Positions 35,106-44,900 are shown, numbered from the stretch's first letter. The stretch: 64,000 bases of DNA from Yoonia rosea (GCF_900156505.1 NZ_FTPR01000001.1:1612001-1676000); one strand, 5' to 3'. Notes: generated by a model not told the origin, from the sequence alone. Numbers and translations: made by a program.

Positions 35106-36208
35106 TGACTGACGGACAGGCACCTGTGGACGAACACCGCTTTCCCTGCGAAAGCTGCGGGTCGGACCTGCGGTTTGATCCTGCGGATCATCAACTCAAA
35201 TGCGATCACTGCGGCAATGTGCAACCGATCGAGAGCGCGGGGCCTTGGACAGGCGCGATTGTCGAGCTGGATTTCCAGCGCGCGGTGCAGCATCGGCTCG
35301 ACGATGCCGATATCGAGGAAACCCGTGTCAATGAATGCCCCAACTGCGGCGCCCAGACCGAGTTTGACTCCGATATCCACGCCGCCGAGTGCCCGTTCTG
35401 CGCCACCCCTGTGGTCACTGACACCGGCACCCACAGACATATCAAACCACGTGGCCTGCTACCATTCGCGCTGGCCGAGGGGGCCGCGCGCGACGCCCTG
35501 ATTAAATGGCTCGGTAGCCTCTGGTTTGCGCCAAATGGCCTAACGGATTATGCCCGCAAGGGGCGCAAGATGAATGGCATCTATGTGCCCTACTGGACCT
35601 TCGATGCTGACACGAAAAGCCAATATACCGGCCAGCGCGGCACCCATTATTATGAAACCCGCACCGTGATGCGCGATGGCAAGCGCCGACAGGTGCGCGT
35701 ACGCAAAACACGCTGGCGGCCTACCTCGGGGCGCGTGGCGCGGTTCTTTGATGATGTTCTGGTGCTGGCGTCCCGGTCGCTCCCCAAGAAATACACGGAT
35801 GGGTTGGAGCCTTGGGATCTCTCGGCCTTGGAACCCTATAACCCCGAATATCTGGCCGGTTTCCGCGCCGAGGGCTATCAGGTGGAACTGACAGACGGGT
35901 TCACCGAGGCCCGCGCCTATATGGACCGGATGATCCACCGCGATGTGAAATATGATATCGGCGGCGATGCCCAGCGTGTCACCACCGTGAACACGGTCGT
36001 TAATGATGTGACCTTCAAACATGTCCTGCTGCCAGTCTGGCTGGCTGCGTATAAATACCGCGGGCAAACCTATCGGTTTGTGGTCAACGGCCGCACAGGG
36101 CGCGTACAGGGTGAGCGGCCCTATTCCGCATGGAAGATCGGTTTTGCGGTCGTTGTGGGACTTATCCTTGCGCTTATCGCAGGATTTGTTATCGCTAACA
36201 GTCAATAA
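35102..36208 (+). CDS. Zinc-ribbon (TFIIB-type) membrane-anchored protein, YdjG-like
   Basis: This 368-residue protein begins with two zinc ribbons. The first is CESCG at residues about 16-20 with CDHCG about 34-38; the second is CPNCG with CPFC near residues 79-98. A middle domain follows with YVPYWTFDADTKSQYTGQRG and FDDVLVLASRSLPKKY. A single C-terminal transmembrane helix (IGFAVVVGLILALIAGFVIA) ends the protein. It is often mis-annotated as a primosomal N'/helicase-like protein because of the zinc ribbons, but there is no helicase motif. The closest architectural match I know is Bacillus YdjG, which works with the SPFH protein YdjI. It is the last clear member of this operon. Confidence 0.8.
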   Translation: MMTDGQAPVDEHRFPCESCGSDLRFDPADHQLKCDHCGNVQPIESAGPWTGAIVELDFQRAVQHRLDDADIEETRVNECPNCGAQTEFDSDIHAAECPFCATPVVTDTGTHRHIKPRGLLPFALAEGAARDALIKWLGSLWFAPNGLTDYARKGRKMNGIYVPYWTFDADTKSQYTGQRGTHYYETRTVMRDGKRRQVRVRKTRWRPTSGRVARFFDDVLVLASRSLPKKYTDGLEPWDLSALEPYNPEYLAGFRAEGYQVELTDGFTEARAYMDRMIHRDVKYDIGGDAQRVTTVNTVVNDVTFKHVLLPVWLAAYKYRGQTYRFVVNGRTGRVQGERPYSAWKIGFAVVVGLILALIAGFVIANSQ

Positions 36209-36225
36209 AAGAGGGAGCCTCCGTG

Positions 36226-37131
36226 ATGATCCTGTGCTGTGGAGAAGCGCTTATTGACATGTTGCCACGCGAAACGGCGCAGGGCGAGAGCGCCTTCGCG
36301 CCTCATGCTGGCGGTTCTGTCTTTAATACGGCCATCGCGCTGGGGCGTCTGGATGCCCCTGTGCAGTTCTTTTCCGGGCTCTCGTCCGACCTTTTTGGCG
36401 ATGTCCTCCGGTCGGGACTTGCCGCCTCACAGGTTGATGCCAGCCCCGCCGCCGTATCAAGCCGCCCCACCACCCTTGCTTTTGTCAAACTGACAGATGG
36501 CCATGCCTCCTACGCCTTTTATGACGAAAACACCGCTGGCCGGATGTTGACCAATGACGATTTGCCCGATGTCACGGCAGATGCATTGTTCTTTGGTGGG
36601 ATCAGCCTTGTGGTGGAACCCTGCGGTGCGGCCTATGAGGCGCTGATGCTACGCGAGGCCCCAACGAAGCTGACGATGATCGACCCCAATATCCGGCCTT
36701 CGTTCATCACGGATGAGGCCACCTATCGCGCACGTATTTCGCGGATGATGGGGGTGGCAGACATCATCAAAACCTCGGACGAGGACTTGGCGTGGATCAT
36801 GGGGACGGCCGATGCAGACGGCTTTCTCGCACAAACCGGCGCGCGGGTCATCCTGCTGACACGTGGCGGCGAAGGCGTCAGCATCGTGACCAGGAATGGC
36901 ACGTTTGATGTGCCCGCCGAGAAAGCGACCGTCGTCGATACTGTGGGCGCTGGCGATACATTCAGCGCGGGCTTTCTGGCACAACTGCACAAAAGCGGCC
37001 ACCTGACGAAAGCAGGGATTACAGCCGCCAGCGAAGACGATTTGCGCGCCGCCGCCGCGTTCGGGGCCAAAGTGGCCGCGATCACCGTCAGCCGCGCAGG
37101 CGCAAACCCACCCTGGACGTCCGAGCTGTGA
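36226..37131 (+). CDS. PfkB-family sugar kinase (fructokinase-like)
   Basis: This kinase of about 301 residues belongs to the PfkB/ribokinase family. The N-terminal substrate-binding part has [12 protein letters not shown] and [17 protein letters not shown]. The C-terminal signature [19 protein letters not shown] holds the anion hole and catalytic Asp (GAGD). [11 protein letters not shown] lines the active site. Fructokinase is the commonest assignment for this form, but the sugar is not proven. A GTG at 36223 directly before the ATG at 36226 could also start translation; GGGAG precedes both. The stop overlaps dtd (GTGA). Confidence 0.88.
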   Translation: MILCCGEALIDMLPRETAQGESAFAPHAGGSVFNTAIALGRLDAPVQFFSGLSSDLFGDVLRSGLAASQVDASPAAVSSRPTTLAFVKLTDGHASYAFYDENTAGRMLTNDDLPDVTADALFFGGISLVVEPCGAAYEALMLREAPTKLTMIDPNIRPSFITDEATYRARISRMMGVADIIKTSDEDLAWIMGTADADGFLAQTGARVILLTRGGEGVSIVTRNGTFDVPAEKATVVDTVGAGDTFSAGFLAQLHKSGHLTKAGITAASEDDLRAAAAFGAKVAAITVSRAGANPPWTSEL

Positions 37132-37565
37132 GGGCACTGATCCAGCGCGTCACCCAAGCCGCAGTCCATGTGGATGGTGCCGAGATCGGGGCGATCGGAC
37201 CGGGACTACTGATCCTGATCTGTGCAATGGAAGGCGATGACGCGGCGACATCACAAGCACTGGCTTCAAAAATCAGTAAATTGCGCATTTTCTCCGACGA
37301 TGCGGGCAAGATGAACAAATCCTTGCTGGATACAGGCGGGGCGGCATTGATCGTCAGCCAGTTTACGCTGGCGGCTGATACATCACGCGGCAACCGCCCC
37401 GGATTTTCCGCGGCGGCAAAACCCGATGTCGGGCATGCGCTCTATGAGCAGTTTATTGAAGATATGGCAGCGCTGGGTATCACGACCGCGACAGGATCGT
37501 TCGGCGCTGATATGGCTGTCAGCCTCACAAATGACGGGCCTGTGACAATCTTGCTGGACCTTTAG
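37128..37565 (+). CDS. dtd: D-aminoacyl-tRNA deacylase
   Basis: This 145-residue enzyme removes D-amino acids (and glycine from tRNA-Ala) mischarged on tRNA. Diagnostic blocks are the N-terminal [35 protein letters not shown] (SQFTL with the catalytic region), and the C-terminal [20 protein letters not shown] carrying the Gly-cisPro motif. It starts with GTG at 37128, overlapping the stop of the sugar kinase gene, so translation is coupled. It is convergent with the second CAP-domain gene, separated by one base. Confidence 0.96.
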   Translation: MRALIQRVTQAAVHVDGAEIGAIGPGLLILICAMEGDDAATSQALASKISKLRIFSDDAGKMNKSLLDTGGAALIVSQFTLAADTSRGNRPGFSAAAKPDVGHALYEQFIEDMAALGITTATGSFGADMAVSLTNDGPVTILLDL

Positions 37566-37566
37566 C

Positions 37567-38043
37567 CTAGCACTGCTTGCCGACAACCAGCACCCAATAA
37601 GGGCCGCGCGGACCTTGTGTGATGCCAACCCCGAATTCCTCGATGCGGGGGTGCAGCATGTTGCGGCGGTGACCGGGTGAGTTCATCCAGCCATCCACAA
37701 TCTGCTCGGAGCGGGGATAGCCCCAGGCGATATTCTCGGCGACGATGCAATCATTATAGCCTGCCTGCTTGACCCGCGCCTGCGAGTTGGTGCCATCCGA
37801 CCCGCGGTGATCGAAGAAGTCGTTGACCAGCATGTCACAGGCATGAACCATCGCAGCCTGCCCCAATTGGCGGTTGAAACGCAGTGGCGCTTCGCCGTTG
37901 GCGCGGCGGCTCTGGTTCAGGCCAGCCGCGATCTGGGTGGCCAGTTCGTTGACATTCGGGGGGGCAACACAATCGGCGGCAGCCGCTGAAGTGCCGACAA
38001 AAGAGAGCGCCATCACGGCTATCATGCGAGCAATGCGAGTCAT
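37567..38043 (-). CDS. Secreted CAP/SCP-domain protein
   Basis: This 158-residue protein has a cleavable signal peptide (ending SAAAA/D) and a single CAP domain. Motifs are LGQAAMVHACDMLVNDFFDHRG, VAENIAWGYPRSEQIVDGWMNSPGHRRNML and a final YWVLVVG. It is related to the CAP lipoprotein at 15742-16221 but is not lipidated. Four Cys residues could form disulfides. The function is unknown. It is convergent with dtd (1 bp gap). Confidence 0.9.
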   Translation of the reverse strand: MTRIARMIAVMALSFVGTSAAAADCVAPPNVNELATQIAAGLNQSRRANGEAPLRFNRQLGQAAMVHACDMLVNDFFDHRGSDGTNSQARVKQAGYNDCIVAENIAWGYPRSEQIVDGWMNSPGHRRNMLHPRIEEFGVGITQGPRGPYWVLVVGKQC

Positions 38044-38134
38044 AATTTGGATCCCGTCGATTGAATAAAGTCAACGTAAGGGTCACAGCCCAACGCGGCA
38101 ACGCAAAGGCGACTCTAAGGCACGGAAGCGGCGA

Positions 38135-38932
38135 TTACGTGCCGACCTTTCGCAATTGGAAACTAATTGCGCTTATGGCAAAGATTGTTGCCGCAACGCA
38201 GATAATCATCGGGCCGACCGAGGTATCGAAGATCACGGCAAGCCGCAATCCAGCAATGGCCGAGAGCACGCCGATTCCCATCGACAGAAATGCCATGCGT
38301 TCCGGTGTGCTGGCATAGTTGCGCGCAGCGGCTGCCGGAATGATCAAAAGCGCCGTGATCAGCAAAGCGCCGACAACCTTGATCGCCACAGCCACAACCG
38401 CCGCCAGCAAGAGTGTGAGCACCAATTGCTCACGGCGCGGATTGATACCTGCCGCATAGGCCAGGTCTGGGCTGAGCGTCGCCGTCAGCATCGCCGACCA
38501 ATGCCACCAGAGTGCGGCGACAACCAGCGCCCCGCCGCCCCAGATCACAGCCAGATCGCCGCGTGTCACGCTCAGGACATCGCCGAAGAGATAGGCATCC
38601 AGATCAACCCGTTGGCCGGGGATCAGCGTGACAGCCACCAAGCCTATGGCCAAAGCGGCATGCGCAAGGACACCCAGCATTGTATCAACGGCGGCACCCT
38701 GGTTGCTGAGCCCGTGGATCAAGACCGCCATTGCCAAGGCAACAACGCCCACCCCCAAGGTAATCGAAGTGCCGAAAAGCAGCGCCAGCGCCACGCCCAG
38801 AACGGCGGCATGGGCTGTGGCATCGCCGAAATAGGCCATACGCCGCCAGACAACAAAACAGCCCAGCAGGCCAGCCGCTATTGCAGTTCCCACGCCCGCA
38901 AGTGCCGCGCGCACCAGAAAATCATCCAGCAT
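38135..38932 (-). CDS. znuB: Zinc ABC transporter permease
   Basis: This 265-residue inner-membrane protein of the ABC-3 (ZnuB/MntB) family has about eight hydrophobic segments. Family blocks are VWRRMAYFGDATAHAAVLGVALAL at the N-terminus and VVGALLITALLIIPAAAARNYASTPERM in the middle. It begins immediately next to the znuC stop codon and is last in zur-znuC-znuB. Together with ZnuA on the other side of zur it forms the high-affinity Zn2+ uptake system. Confidence 0.94.
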   Translation of the reverse strand: MLDDFLVRAALAGVGTAIAAGLLGCFVVWRRMAYFGDATAHAAVLGVALALLFGTSITLGVGVVALAMAVLIHGLSNQGAAVDTMLGVLAHAALAIGLVAVTLIPGQRVDLDAYLFGDVLSVTRGDLAVIWGGGALVVAALWWHWSAMLTATLSPDLAYAAGINPRREQLVLTLLLAAVVAVAIKVVGALLITALLIIPAAAARNYASTPERMAFLSMGIGVLSAIAGLRLAVIFDTSVGPMIICVAATIFAISAISFQLRKVGT

Positions 38933-39676
38933 TTATTCCGCCGCCTCATGATGATGGTGGTGATCATGGTCGTGCCCGTGATCATGGTCATGGCGATAAA
39001 GCGCAAGCGCACCGCCCGTGCCTGTCCCGAACAACTCGCGATATGCGGGCGCGGCCGAAACCACTTCGGGCGTACCTTCGCAGCAGATATGCCCGTTGAG
39101 ACAAATCACCCTGTCGGACGCGCTCATCACGACGTGCAATTCATGGCTGACCATCAGCACAGCACAACCGATATCGCGCCGCACCGCCTCGATCTGCCGG
39201 TAGAACGCCGCCGATCCCGGCTGATCGAGGCCCTGTGTCGCCTCGTCCAGCATCAGGATATCCGGCTTGCCCAAGATCGCGCGCGCCAAGAGCACACGCT
39301 GGAACTGCCCCCCCGATAGTTGCGACATCTGCTGCGTACCAAGGCCCGCAACACCCGCCGTGCGCAACGCCTCTTTTGCTGCGTCAGGGTCTACCGGGTG
39401 CGGCAGGTTCAAAAACCGGTTCACAGTGATCGGCAGGGTCGGATCAATATGCAGCTTTTGTGGCACATAGCCGATGCGCAAACCCTCTTGCCGTGTCACG
39501 GCGCCTTTCTGCGGGGTCAGGGCGCCAATCAGGACACGCAGCAGCGTTGATTTACCCGACCCGTTTGGTCCGACAATGGTGACGATCTCGCCGGGATCCA
39601 GCGCAAGGCTCACACCTTGCAATACCCTCTGGCCACCATGTGAAAATTCAATGTGGCGCGCATCAATCAGGCTCAT
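38933..39676 (-). CDS. znuC: Zinc ABC transporter ATP-binding protein with His-rich tail
   Basis: This 247-residue ATPase has Walker A VGPNGSGKSTLL, signature LSGGQFQRVLLARAI and Walker B ILMLDEATQGLD. After the usual ZnuC end (FGTGTGGALALY) the protein carries a C-terminal His/Asp tail, HDHDHGHDHDHHHHH, that could bind or buffer Zn2+. The ATG at 39676 overlaps the zur stop by 4 bp. The in-frame ATG at 39706 would extend it into zur and has no conserved content. Confidence 0.94.
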   Translation of the reverse strand: MSLIDARHIEFSHGGQRVLQGVSLALDPGEIVTIVGPNGSGKSTLLRVLIGALTPQKGAVTRQEGLRIGYVPQKLHIDPTLPITVNRFLNLPHPVDPDAAKEALRTAGVAGLGTQQMSQLSGGQFQRVLLARAILGKPDILMLDEATQGLDQPGSAAFYRQIEAVRRDIGCAVLMVSHELHVVMSASDRVICLNGHICCEGTPEVVSAAPAYRELFGTGTGGALALYRHDHDHGHDHDHHHHHEAAE

Positions 39677-40152
39677 GCCGCGTCCTTTGTCTGGCAGGTC
39701 GGGCACAGCCCCTCGGCCTCAAAAACGGTCTGCTCAACCTGAAACCCGCTCAAGGCCGCGGTCTGGTCCATCGCCGCGTTGGCCTGCGCCTCGGCCACCT
39801 TGCCGCAGCCGCGACAAATCATAAACGCCGGATCATGGGCCGCCCCGGGATAGGTGCAGGCAATAAAGGCATTCAGGCGTTCGATGCGATGCACAAACCC
39901 CTGCTCGACCAGAAACGCAAGCGCACGATAGGCGACCGGCGGCTTGGACCCGAGCCCTTCGGCATCCAGACGCGCCAGCACATCATAGGCCCCCATCGCG
40001 GCATGGCTTTCCAGTAGAATCTCAAGCACGCGGCGACGGACCGGCGTCAATTGCACAGCCCGTTCTTTGCAGGCAGCCTCGGCCGCCGCCAAGGCGGAAC
40101 TGACACAGGTGCTATGATCGTGACTGGCGAAACCCAGCGTATCTTGTGGCAT
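39673..40152 (-). CDS. zur: Fur-family zinc uptake regulator
   Basis: This 159-residue Fur-family repressor has an N-terminal winged helix (VQLTPVRRRVLEILLESHAAMGAYDVLARL), followed by GLGSKPPVAYRALAFLVEQGFVHRIE and the metal-binding C-terminal half. The structural-zinc motifs are MICRGCGKV and LCPTCQ. These, and its position between znuA and znuCB, identify it as Zur rather than Fur. It is first in zur-znuC-znuB and divergent from znuA across 69 bp containing a palindromic Zur box. Confidence 0.94.
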   Translation of the reverse strand: MPQDTLGFASHDHSTCVSSALAAAEAACKERAVQLTPVRRRVLEILLESHAAMGAYDVLARLDAEGLGSKPPVAYRALAFLVEQGFVHRIERLNAFIACTYPGAAHDPAFMICRGCGKVAEAQANAAMDQTAALSGFQVEQTVFEAEGLCPTCQTKDAA

Positions 40153-40165
40153 GATCGTCTCTTGT

Positions 40166-40179
40166 TATGTTATAACATA
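40166..40179. promoter_or_regulatory. Zur box
   Basis: TATGTTATAACATA is a perfect 14-bp palindrome in the 69-bp spacer between the divergent zur and znuA genes. It matches the core of alphaproteobacterial Zur operators (ATGTTATAACAT). One site can serve both promoters, so Zn-loaded Zur would repress zur-znuCB and znuA together. Confidence 0.9.
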
Positions 40180-40221
40180 CGCATTATAGCGATGGCGATT
40201 TCAAAGAACAAGGACCGCACC

Positions 40222-41190
40222 ATGATTCGTTTGCTTGCCGCATTTTCCCTTCTTCCTTCCGTCGCGCTGGCCGAAGTACCGCGTGTGGTGACGGATATTG
40301 CCCCTATTCACAGCCTGACAGCACAGGTGATGGGTGATCTTGGCCAGCCTGACGTTCTTTTGCCACCCGGTGCGGACCCGCACGACTATGCGCTCCGCCC
40401 AAGCGATGCAGAGCGGTTGAGCACTGCCGATCTGGTGATCTGGGTCGGGGAAAGCCTGACACCATGGCTGGAAGAGCCGATTGAAACACTCGCCCCGCAA
40501 GCCCCCCGTTTTGAATTGCTCGAGGTGGAAGGCTGGGAAAAGCTGGAAGCGCGCGGGAAAGAAGATCACGGGCATGAGGATGATGGACACGACGACCACG
40601 GACATGACGATCACGGGCACGATGATCATGACCACGGACACGCGCATGAGCACGCCCATGATCACGGCGATTATGACCCGCACGCCTGGCTTGATCCGGT
40701 TGTCGCCCAAACGTGGGTCTCCGCGATTGCGGGCGAGTTGAGCGCGCTGGACCCGGACAATGCCCCAATCTACGCCGCCAATGCGAAAGCCACGATTGCC
40801 GCCCTCGCTGCACTTGAAACGGACCTCACCGCGCAATTGGCAGACCTGTCAGAGCGCGCGTATATTCTGCCGCATGATGGCTATCAGTATTTCGAGGCGC
40901 GGTTCGGGCTGACAGCACAGGCGGCGATTTCCGGCATTGATGCGCGCACACCCGGGCCTGCGCAGATCGCCGCTTTGCGCGAGGAGATGGCCGCGCAGAA
41001 CGTGGTCTGCGTCTTTAGTGATGCGGAAATCGGTGACCGTTGGGCGACTGTTATCATCGAGGGAACCTCTGCCAAGACGGCAGAGATCGACGGTGTCGGG
41101 GCCGGCCTAGCGGCAGGACCTGCGCTTTACGGGCAAATGCTGGAGCGGCTCGCCGCGCAATTTGCAGGCTGCCTTGGGCCCAACACGTAA
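40222..41190 (+). CDS. znuA: Zinc ABC transporter substrate-binding protein
   Basis: This 322-residue periplasmic Zn2+ receptor has a signal peptide ending SVALA/E. Cluster A-I motifs include DIAPIHSLTAQVMGDLGQPDVLLPPGADPHDYALRPSD. The His/Asp-rich flexible loop at about residues 113-152, typical of ZnuA, is followed by DPHAWLDPVVA and DGYQYFEARFGL with further ligands. AAGGA lies 7 nt before the ATG at 40222. The last bases including the stop codon form the left end of a 26-nt hairpin element. Confidence 0.95.
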   Translation: MIRLLAAFSLLPSVALAEVPRVVTDIAPIHSLTAQVMGDLGQPDVLLPPGADPHDYALRPSDAERLSTADLVIWVGESLTPWLEEPIETLAPQAPRFELLEVEGWEKLEARGKEDHGHEDDGHDDHGHDDHGHDDHDHGHAHEHAHDHGDYDPHAWLDPVVAQTWVSAIAGELSALDPDNAPIYAANAKATIAALAALETDLTAQLADLSERAYILPHDGYQYFEARFGLTAQAAISGIDARTPGPAQIAALREEMAAQNVVCVFSDAEIGDRWATVIIEGTSAKTAEIDGVGAGLAAGPALYGQMLERLAAQFAGCLGPNT

Positions 41191-41212
41191 GGTGGGTCTT
41201 GATCCACCTTAC
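41187..41212 (+). repeat. 26-nt hairpin element, copy 1 (3' end of znuA)
   Basis: GTAAGGTGGGTC-TT-GATCCACCTTAC forms a 12-bp stem with one G-U pair. It begins one base before the znuA stop codon, so TAA of the element provides the stop. A second copy with the same arms GTAAGGTGG / CCACCTTAC and the same length lies at 54376-54401, next to another stop codon. It may act as a terminator or mRNA 3'-end protector, though no U-tract follows. Confidence 0.8.
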
Positions 41213-41224
41213 CTCAACGCAACC

Positions 41225-41947
41225 TTACTCGGCCAATAGCTTCTCGGATTGCAGCCATCCCGGAATGTCACCGATGGACGACAAAACCACGTCGGCCAGC
41301 GGTGACAATTCTTCCCGCGGCGCAGGGCCGGTCAGCACGCCAATCGTACGCATCCCTGCAGCACGGCCCGCGTGCAGATCATGGGTGCTATCGCCGACCA
41401 TGAGGCAATTTTCTGCTCCCAGCCCTGTTTCGGCACAAAAAGCCAAAAGCTGTCCCGGCGCGGGTTTCCCACCGTGGCCACTGTCATAACCTGCGATAAA
41501 ATCGAAATGCTGCGTCACACCTGCGCGCGCCAGATGCGCCCGCGCGGGGGCTTCGGCATCATTTGTGGCGATGCCCAGACGCAAACCTAATTCACGCAAA
41601 CCTGCGAAATAGCTTTGCAACGGCACCGCCTCGACCTGCGTCACAGCCGCTGCCGCCGCATTCATCCGTGACAAAAGCGCGTCGGCATCCAGATCAGGCA
41701 AGACCGACCTGATGACCTCCGCCACCTCGCCTGCCGTGGACGCGATGACGAGGCTCTCGGGACGGAACGTCGCTGCGGGGACATCATATCCCAGCACATC
41801 CGCCAGACGCGCAAAGAGCGCCGGATCATGCCCCGCTTCCCCTTTCAGCATCCCACGGGTCCACGCCCCCCACGTCGCGTTGAAGTCAAACAAGGTCCCG
41901 TCCTTGTCAAAAATGATACCCTTGATCACCGCGTGCCCTTTCATCAT
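41225..41947 (-). CDS. HAD-family phosphatase (phosphoglycolate phosphatase-like)
   Basis: This 240-residue HAD-superfamily hydrolase has motif I as IIFDKDGTLFDF (the nucleophile Asp and general-acid Asp) near residue 11-22, motif II IATND, the Lys in GGKPAPG, and motif IV MVGDSTHDLHAGRAAG. It resembles Gph-type phosphoglycolate phosphatases, but the substrate cannot be assigned. It is monocistronic and divergent from the reductive dehalogenase gene. Two adjacent ATGs are possible starts. Confidence 0.85.
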   Translation of the reverse strand: MMKGHAVIKGIIFDKDGTLFDFNATWGAWTRGMLKGEAGHDPALFARLADVLGYDVPAATFRPESLVIASTAGEVAEVIRSVLPDLDADALLSRMNAAAAAVTQVEAVPLQSYFAGLRELGLRLGIATNDAEAPARAHLARAGVTQHFDFIAGYDSGHGGKPAPGQLLAFCAETGLGAENCLMVGDSTHDLHAGRAAGMRTIGVLTGPAPREELSPLADVVLSSIGDIPGWLQSEKLLAE

Positions 41948-41987
41948 CCATTGACAGCGGACCCTGCCCGCCCGACGGTGTCAACCT

Positions 41988-44900
41988 ATGTTGAAACTTC
42001 GATCCTACCGCACACGGCCAATGCATCTGGGGGGCTTCCCGCTCGAGAGCCTGCGGCGTGTGGATCATGTTGATCTGTCAGCGCTTCCGCCAATGCATCC
42101 GGTGTCTTTTCGCAGACCGGACGATCGCAAAAGCATCATCGGTGCCATGCAGGACTATCAGGCGATGCTGGACGCCACGCGCGATGGTATGGTCAAGCGC
42201 GAGAGGGCTGAAATCCCTGATGACCTAAGTGAACGCGCCAATCATCTCAAAGCCTTCGGCTATTATTGCGATGCCAGCATGGTTGGCGTTTGCGAAATAC
42301 ATGATGCCGCGTGGTTGCAGACACCAATTGCAAATGCAGATGTGGATCGCCTCGCCTCTAAGCTACGCACCATGCAGCATAAATCGCTGGCAGCAGGTAT
42401 AGATGTGATCATGGCAGGCCTGCGGGAAAGCATGTCTTTGCCACCCGCCGATTGCCGCCACCATACCCATGCAGTCGTGTTTCTTTATGACTTTCCCCGT
42501 CCGCCCCGATCAGAAGAGACAGGCACCGACTGGATCAAGGATGCGCTCCCGCAGCGCGCCTGCCTGCGCGGGATGGAGACCGCCGTCACACTGGCCAGCT
42601 ATCTGCGCACGCTGGGCCATGAGGCACGCGCGCATTCGATGGCCGCCACCGATGTGCATCTGGGCGCTCTTGCGGCCCTAGCGGGCCTTGTCGCGCAGGA
42701 GGACGGCGCACTGATTAACCCGTTCACCGGTGATCGCTACGGGCTGGCTGCGGTCACGACCACGCTGGCCATGACAGCGGACAAACCTCTTGCGCCGGGA
42801 CAAAAAGCGCCGCGCAGCTATCAAACAGGCCTTGGCACCCATGCCAAGACTGCCCGGACACGCGATCCCTTTGCCAAGCGGGATTTCGCCCTTGGCCCGC
42901 ATCCTTTCGAGACGCTGAAACGGGTGGATGACACCACCACCTATATCGACCGCCCGAATGTCGCGCGGGTGCCGAAACGCGCGAATATGTTCGTGCGCGG
43001 GCTGTTCGGCGATATGGGCAAGCAGGTGCAAGAGGCCACCAAGAACGGCAATTACGTGCGCAAATCCGCAGCCGCCTTTGCGTTCCGGCCATCGCTGGGG
43101 GCCTTTGTCTTGTTGCAGGACGGTGAGGCCGTGGGCGACCCTGTCGTGGACACGCCCGAAAACAACGCCGCCAACATCAAAGCCGCGCTCTACTTCTTGG
43201 GCGTCGATGCCGTGGGCCTGTCGGCCTGCCCCGACTGGACCTATTACAGTCACGACACCACCGGCGCGCCCATCACGCCCTACCATGAAAACGCCATTTC
43301 GATGATCATCGACCAAGGCCACGAAACCATGGAGGGCGCATCTGGTGACGATTGGATTGCCTGCGCGCAATCCATGCGGGCCTATTTGCGGTTCTCGCTT
43401 CTGGGCGGTGTGCTGGCCCAGCATTTGCGCAATCTGGGCTATACCGCGCGCGTCCATTCGGTGATGGACGAAGAGGTGCTGCACCCGCCGCTCTTGTTGC
43501 TTTCAGGCTTGGGAGAGGTCAGCCGGATTGGCGAGGTGATCCTGAACCCGTTCCTTGGGCCGCGTCTGAAATCCGGCGTTGTCACCACCAACATGCCGAT
43601 GGCCCATGACAAACCCATCGACTTTGGTCTGCAAAAATTCTGTGACGCCTGCAACAAATGTGCCCGCGAATGCCCGTCAGGTGCGATCACCGCAGGGCCG
43701 AAGCTGATGTTCAACGGCTATGAAATCTGGAAATCCGACAGCCAGAAATGCACGACCTACCGCGTCAGCCAAAAGAACGGCGCGATGTGCGGGCGCTGTA
43801 TGAAAACCTGCCCGTGGAACCTTGAAGGCCTGTTCGCCGAAGCCCCCTTTCGCAAGCTGGCGATGACCGTGCCACAGGCCGCCAAGACGCTTGCCGCACT
43901 TGATGATCGGCTCGGGAAAGGTGCAATCAACCCCGTCAAGAAATGGTGGTGGGATCTTGAGATGGAGGACGACGGTGCCTATCGCCCCGCGCGCCATCCG
44001 GTCAACGCCCGTGACCTTCAGCCGGAACTGGACCTGAAATTCAGCGACCAGACGCTGGCCGTCTATCCTGCGCCCCTCGCACCGCCCCCCTACCCTTGGC
44101 CCGCACCGATGGACCGCGAGGCAGGGATCGCCGCCTATCAGGCCATGATCACGGCCGATGAACACCGCGCACGCCGTGCCGCAGGGCGGCCGCCCGAGCA
44201 TGTCTACACGCCCGTTCAGGGCGCGACACCTGTCATCGCGGCAGTCGTCAGCAAAGCCGAAAGGATGACGGACAAGGTCACGAAATATGAATTTACCCGC
44301 GCCGACGGCGGCCCTTTGCCGCCCGCGACCGCAGGGGCGCATATTGATGTGGTCGTGGCACCTGAATTTTTCCGTCAATACTCGCTCAGCGGTGATCCGG
44401 CCGATAGTAGCAAATATCAGATTGCCGTGCTGCGCGAAGATGCAGGCCGTGGCGGCTCGAAACTCATGCACCGCATATTCACGGAAGGGCGGCGCGTCTT
44501 CATCTCGCCCCCGATCAACCATTTCCCGCTGATCGAGGACGCCTCTCAGACCCTGTTGATGGGCGGCGGGATTGGTGTAACGCCGATGATCGCGATGGCC
44601 CACAGGCTCCATGCCATCGGTGCCGCGTTCACGCTGCACTATAGTATTCCGAGCCGTGCAGAGGCCGGATTCCTGCATGATCTGGCGACGGTGCCATGGG
44701 CGGATAAGGTGGTGGTCCATGTGTCGGATGAAGGCACGCGCGCCGATCTTGCGAGCCTCACCCGCTACAAGACCGGGGCGCATATCTACACCTGCGGACC
44801 TGATGCCTATATGGCTGCGGTTCTGGATGCCGCGGCGAAAAACGGTTTTCCCGAAGAGGCGCGGCATCTTGAATATTTCGCTGTGCCGGAACAGCCCGAT

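Noticed and set aside
35102..36208. Helicase or primosomal N' protein
   Set aside because: The zinc ribbons give that impression, but Walker and helicase motifs are absent and the protein ends in a transmembrane helix.
38156..39319. 387-codon plus-strand frame opposite znuBC
   Set aside because: Antisense to znuC and znuB; composition is Arg/His/Gln-rich and shows no membrane or enzyme pattern.
40561..40680. GAC/CAC/GAT-rich repetitive DNA suggesting a tandem repeat or CRISPR
   Set aside because: It encodes the His/Asp-rich loop of ZnuA, has no regular unit with spacers, and is normal for the family.
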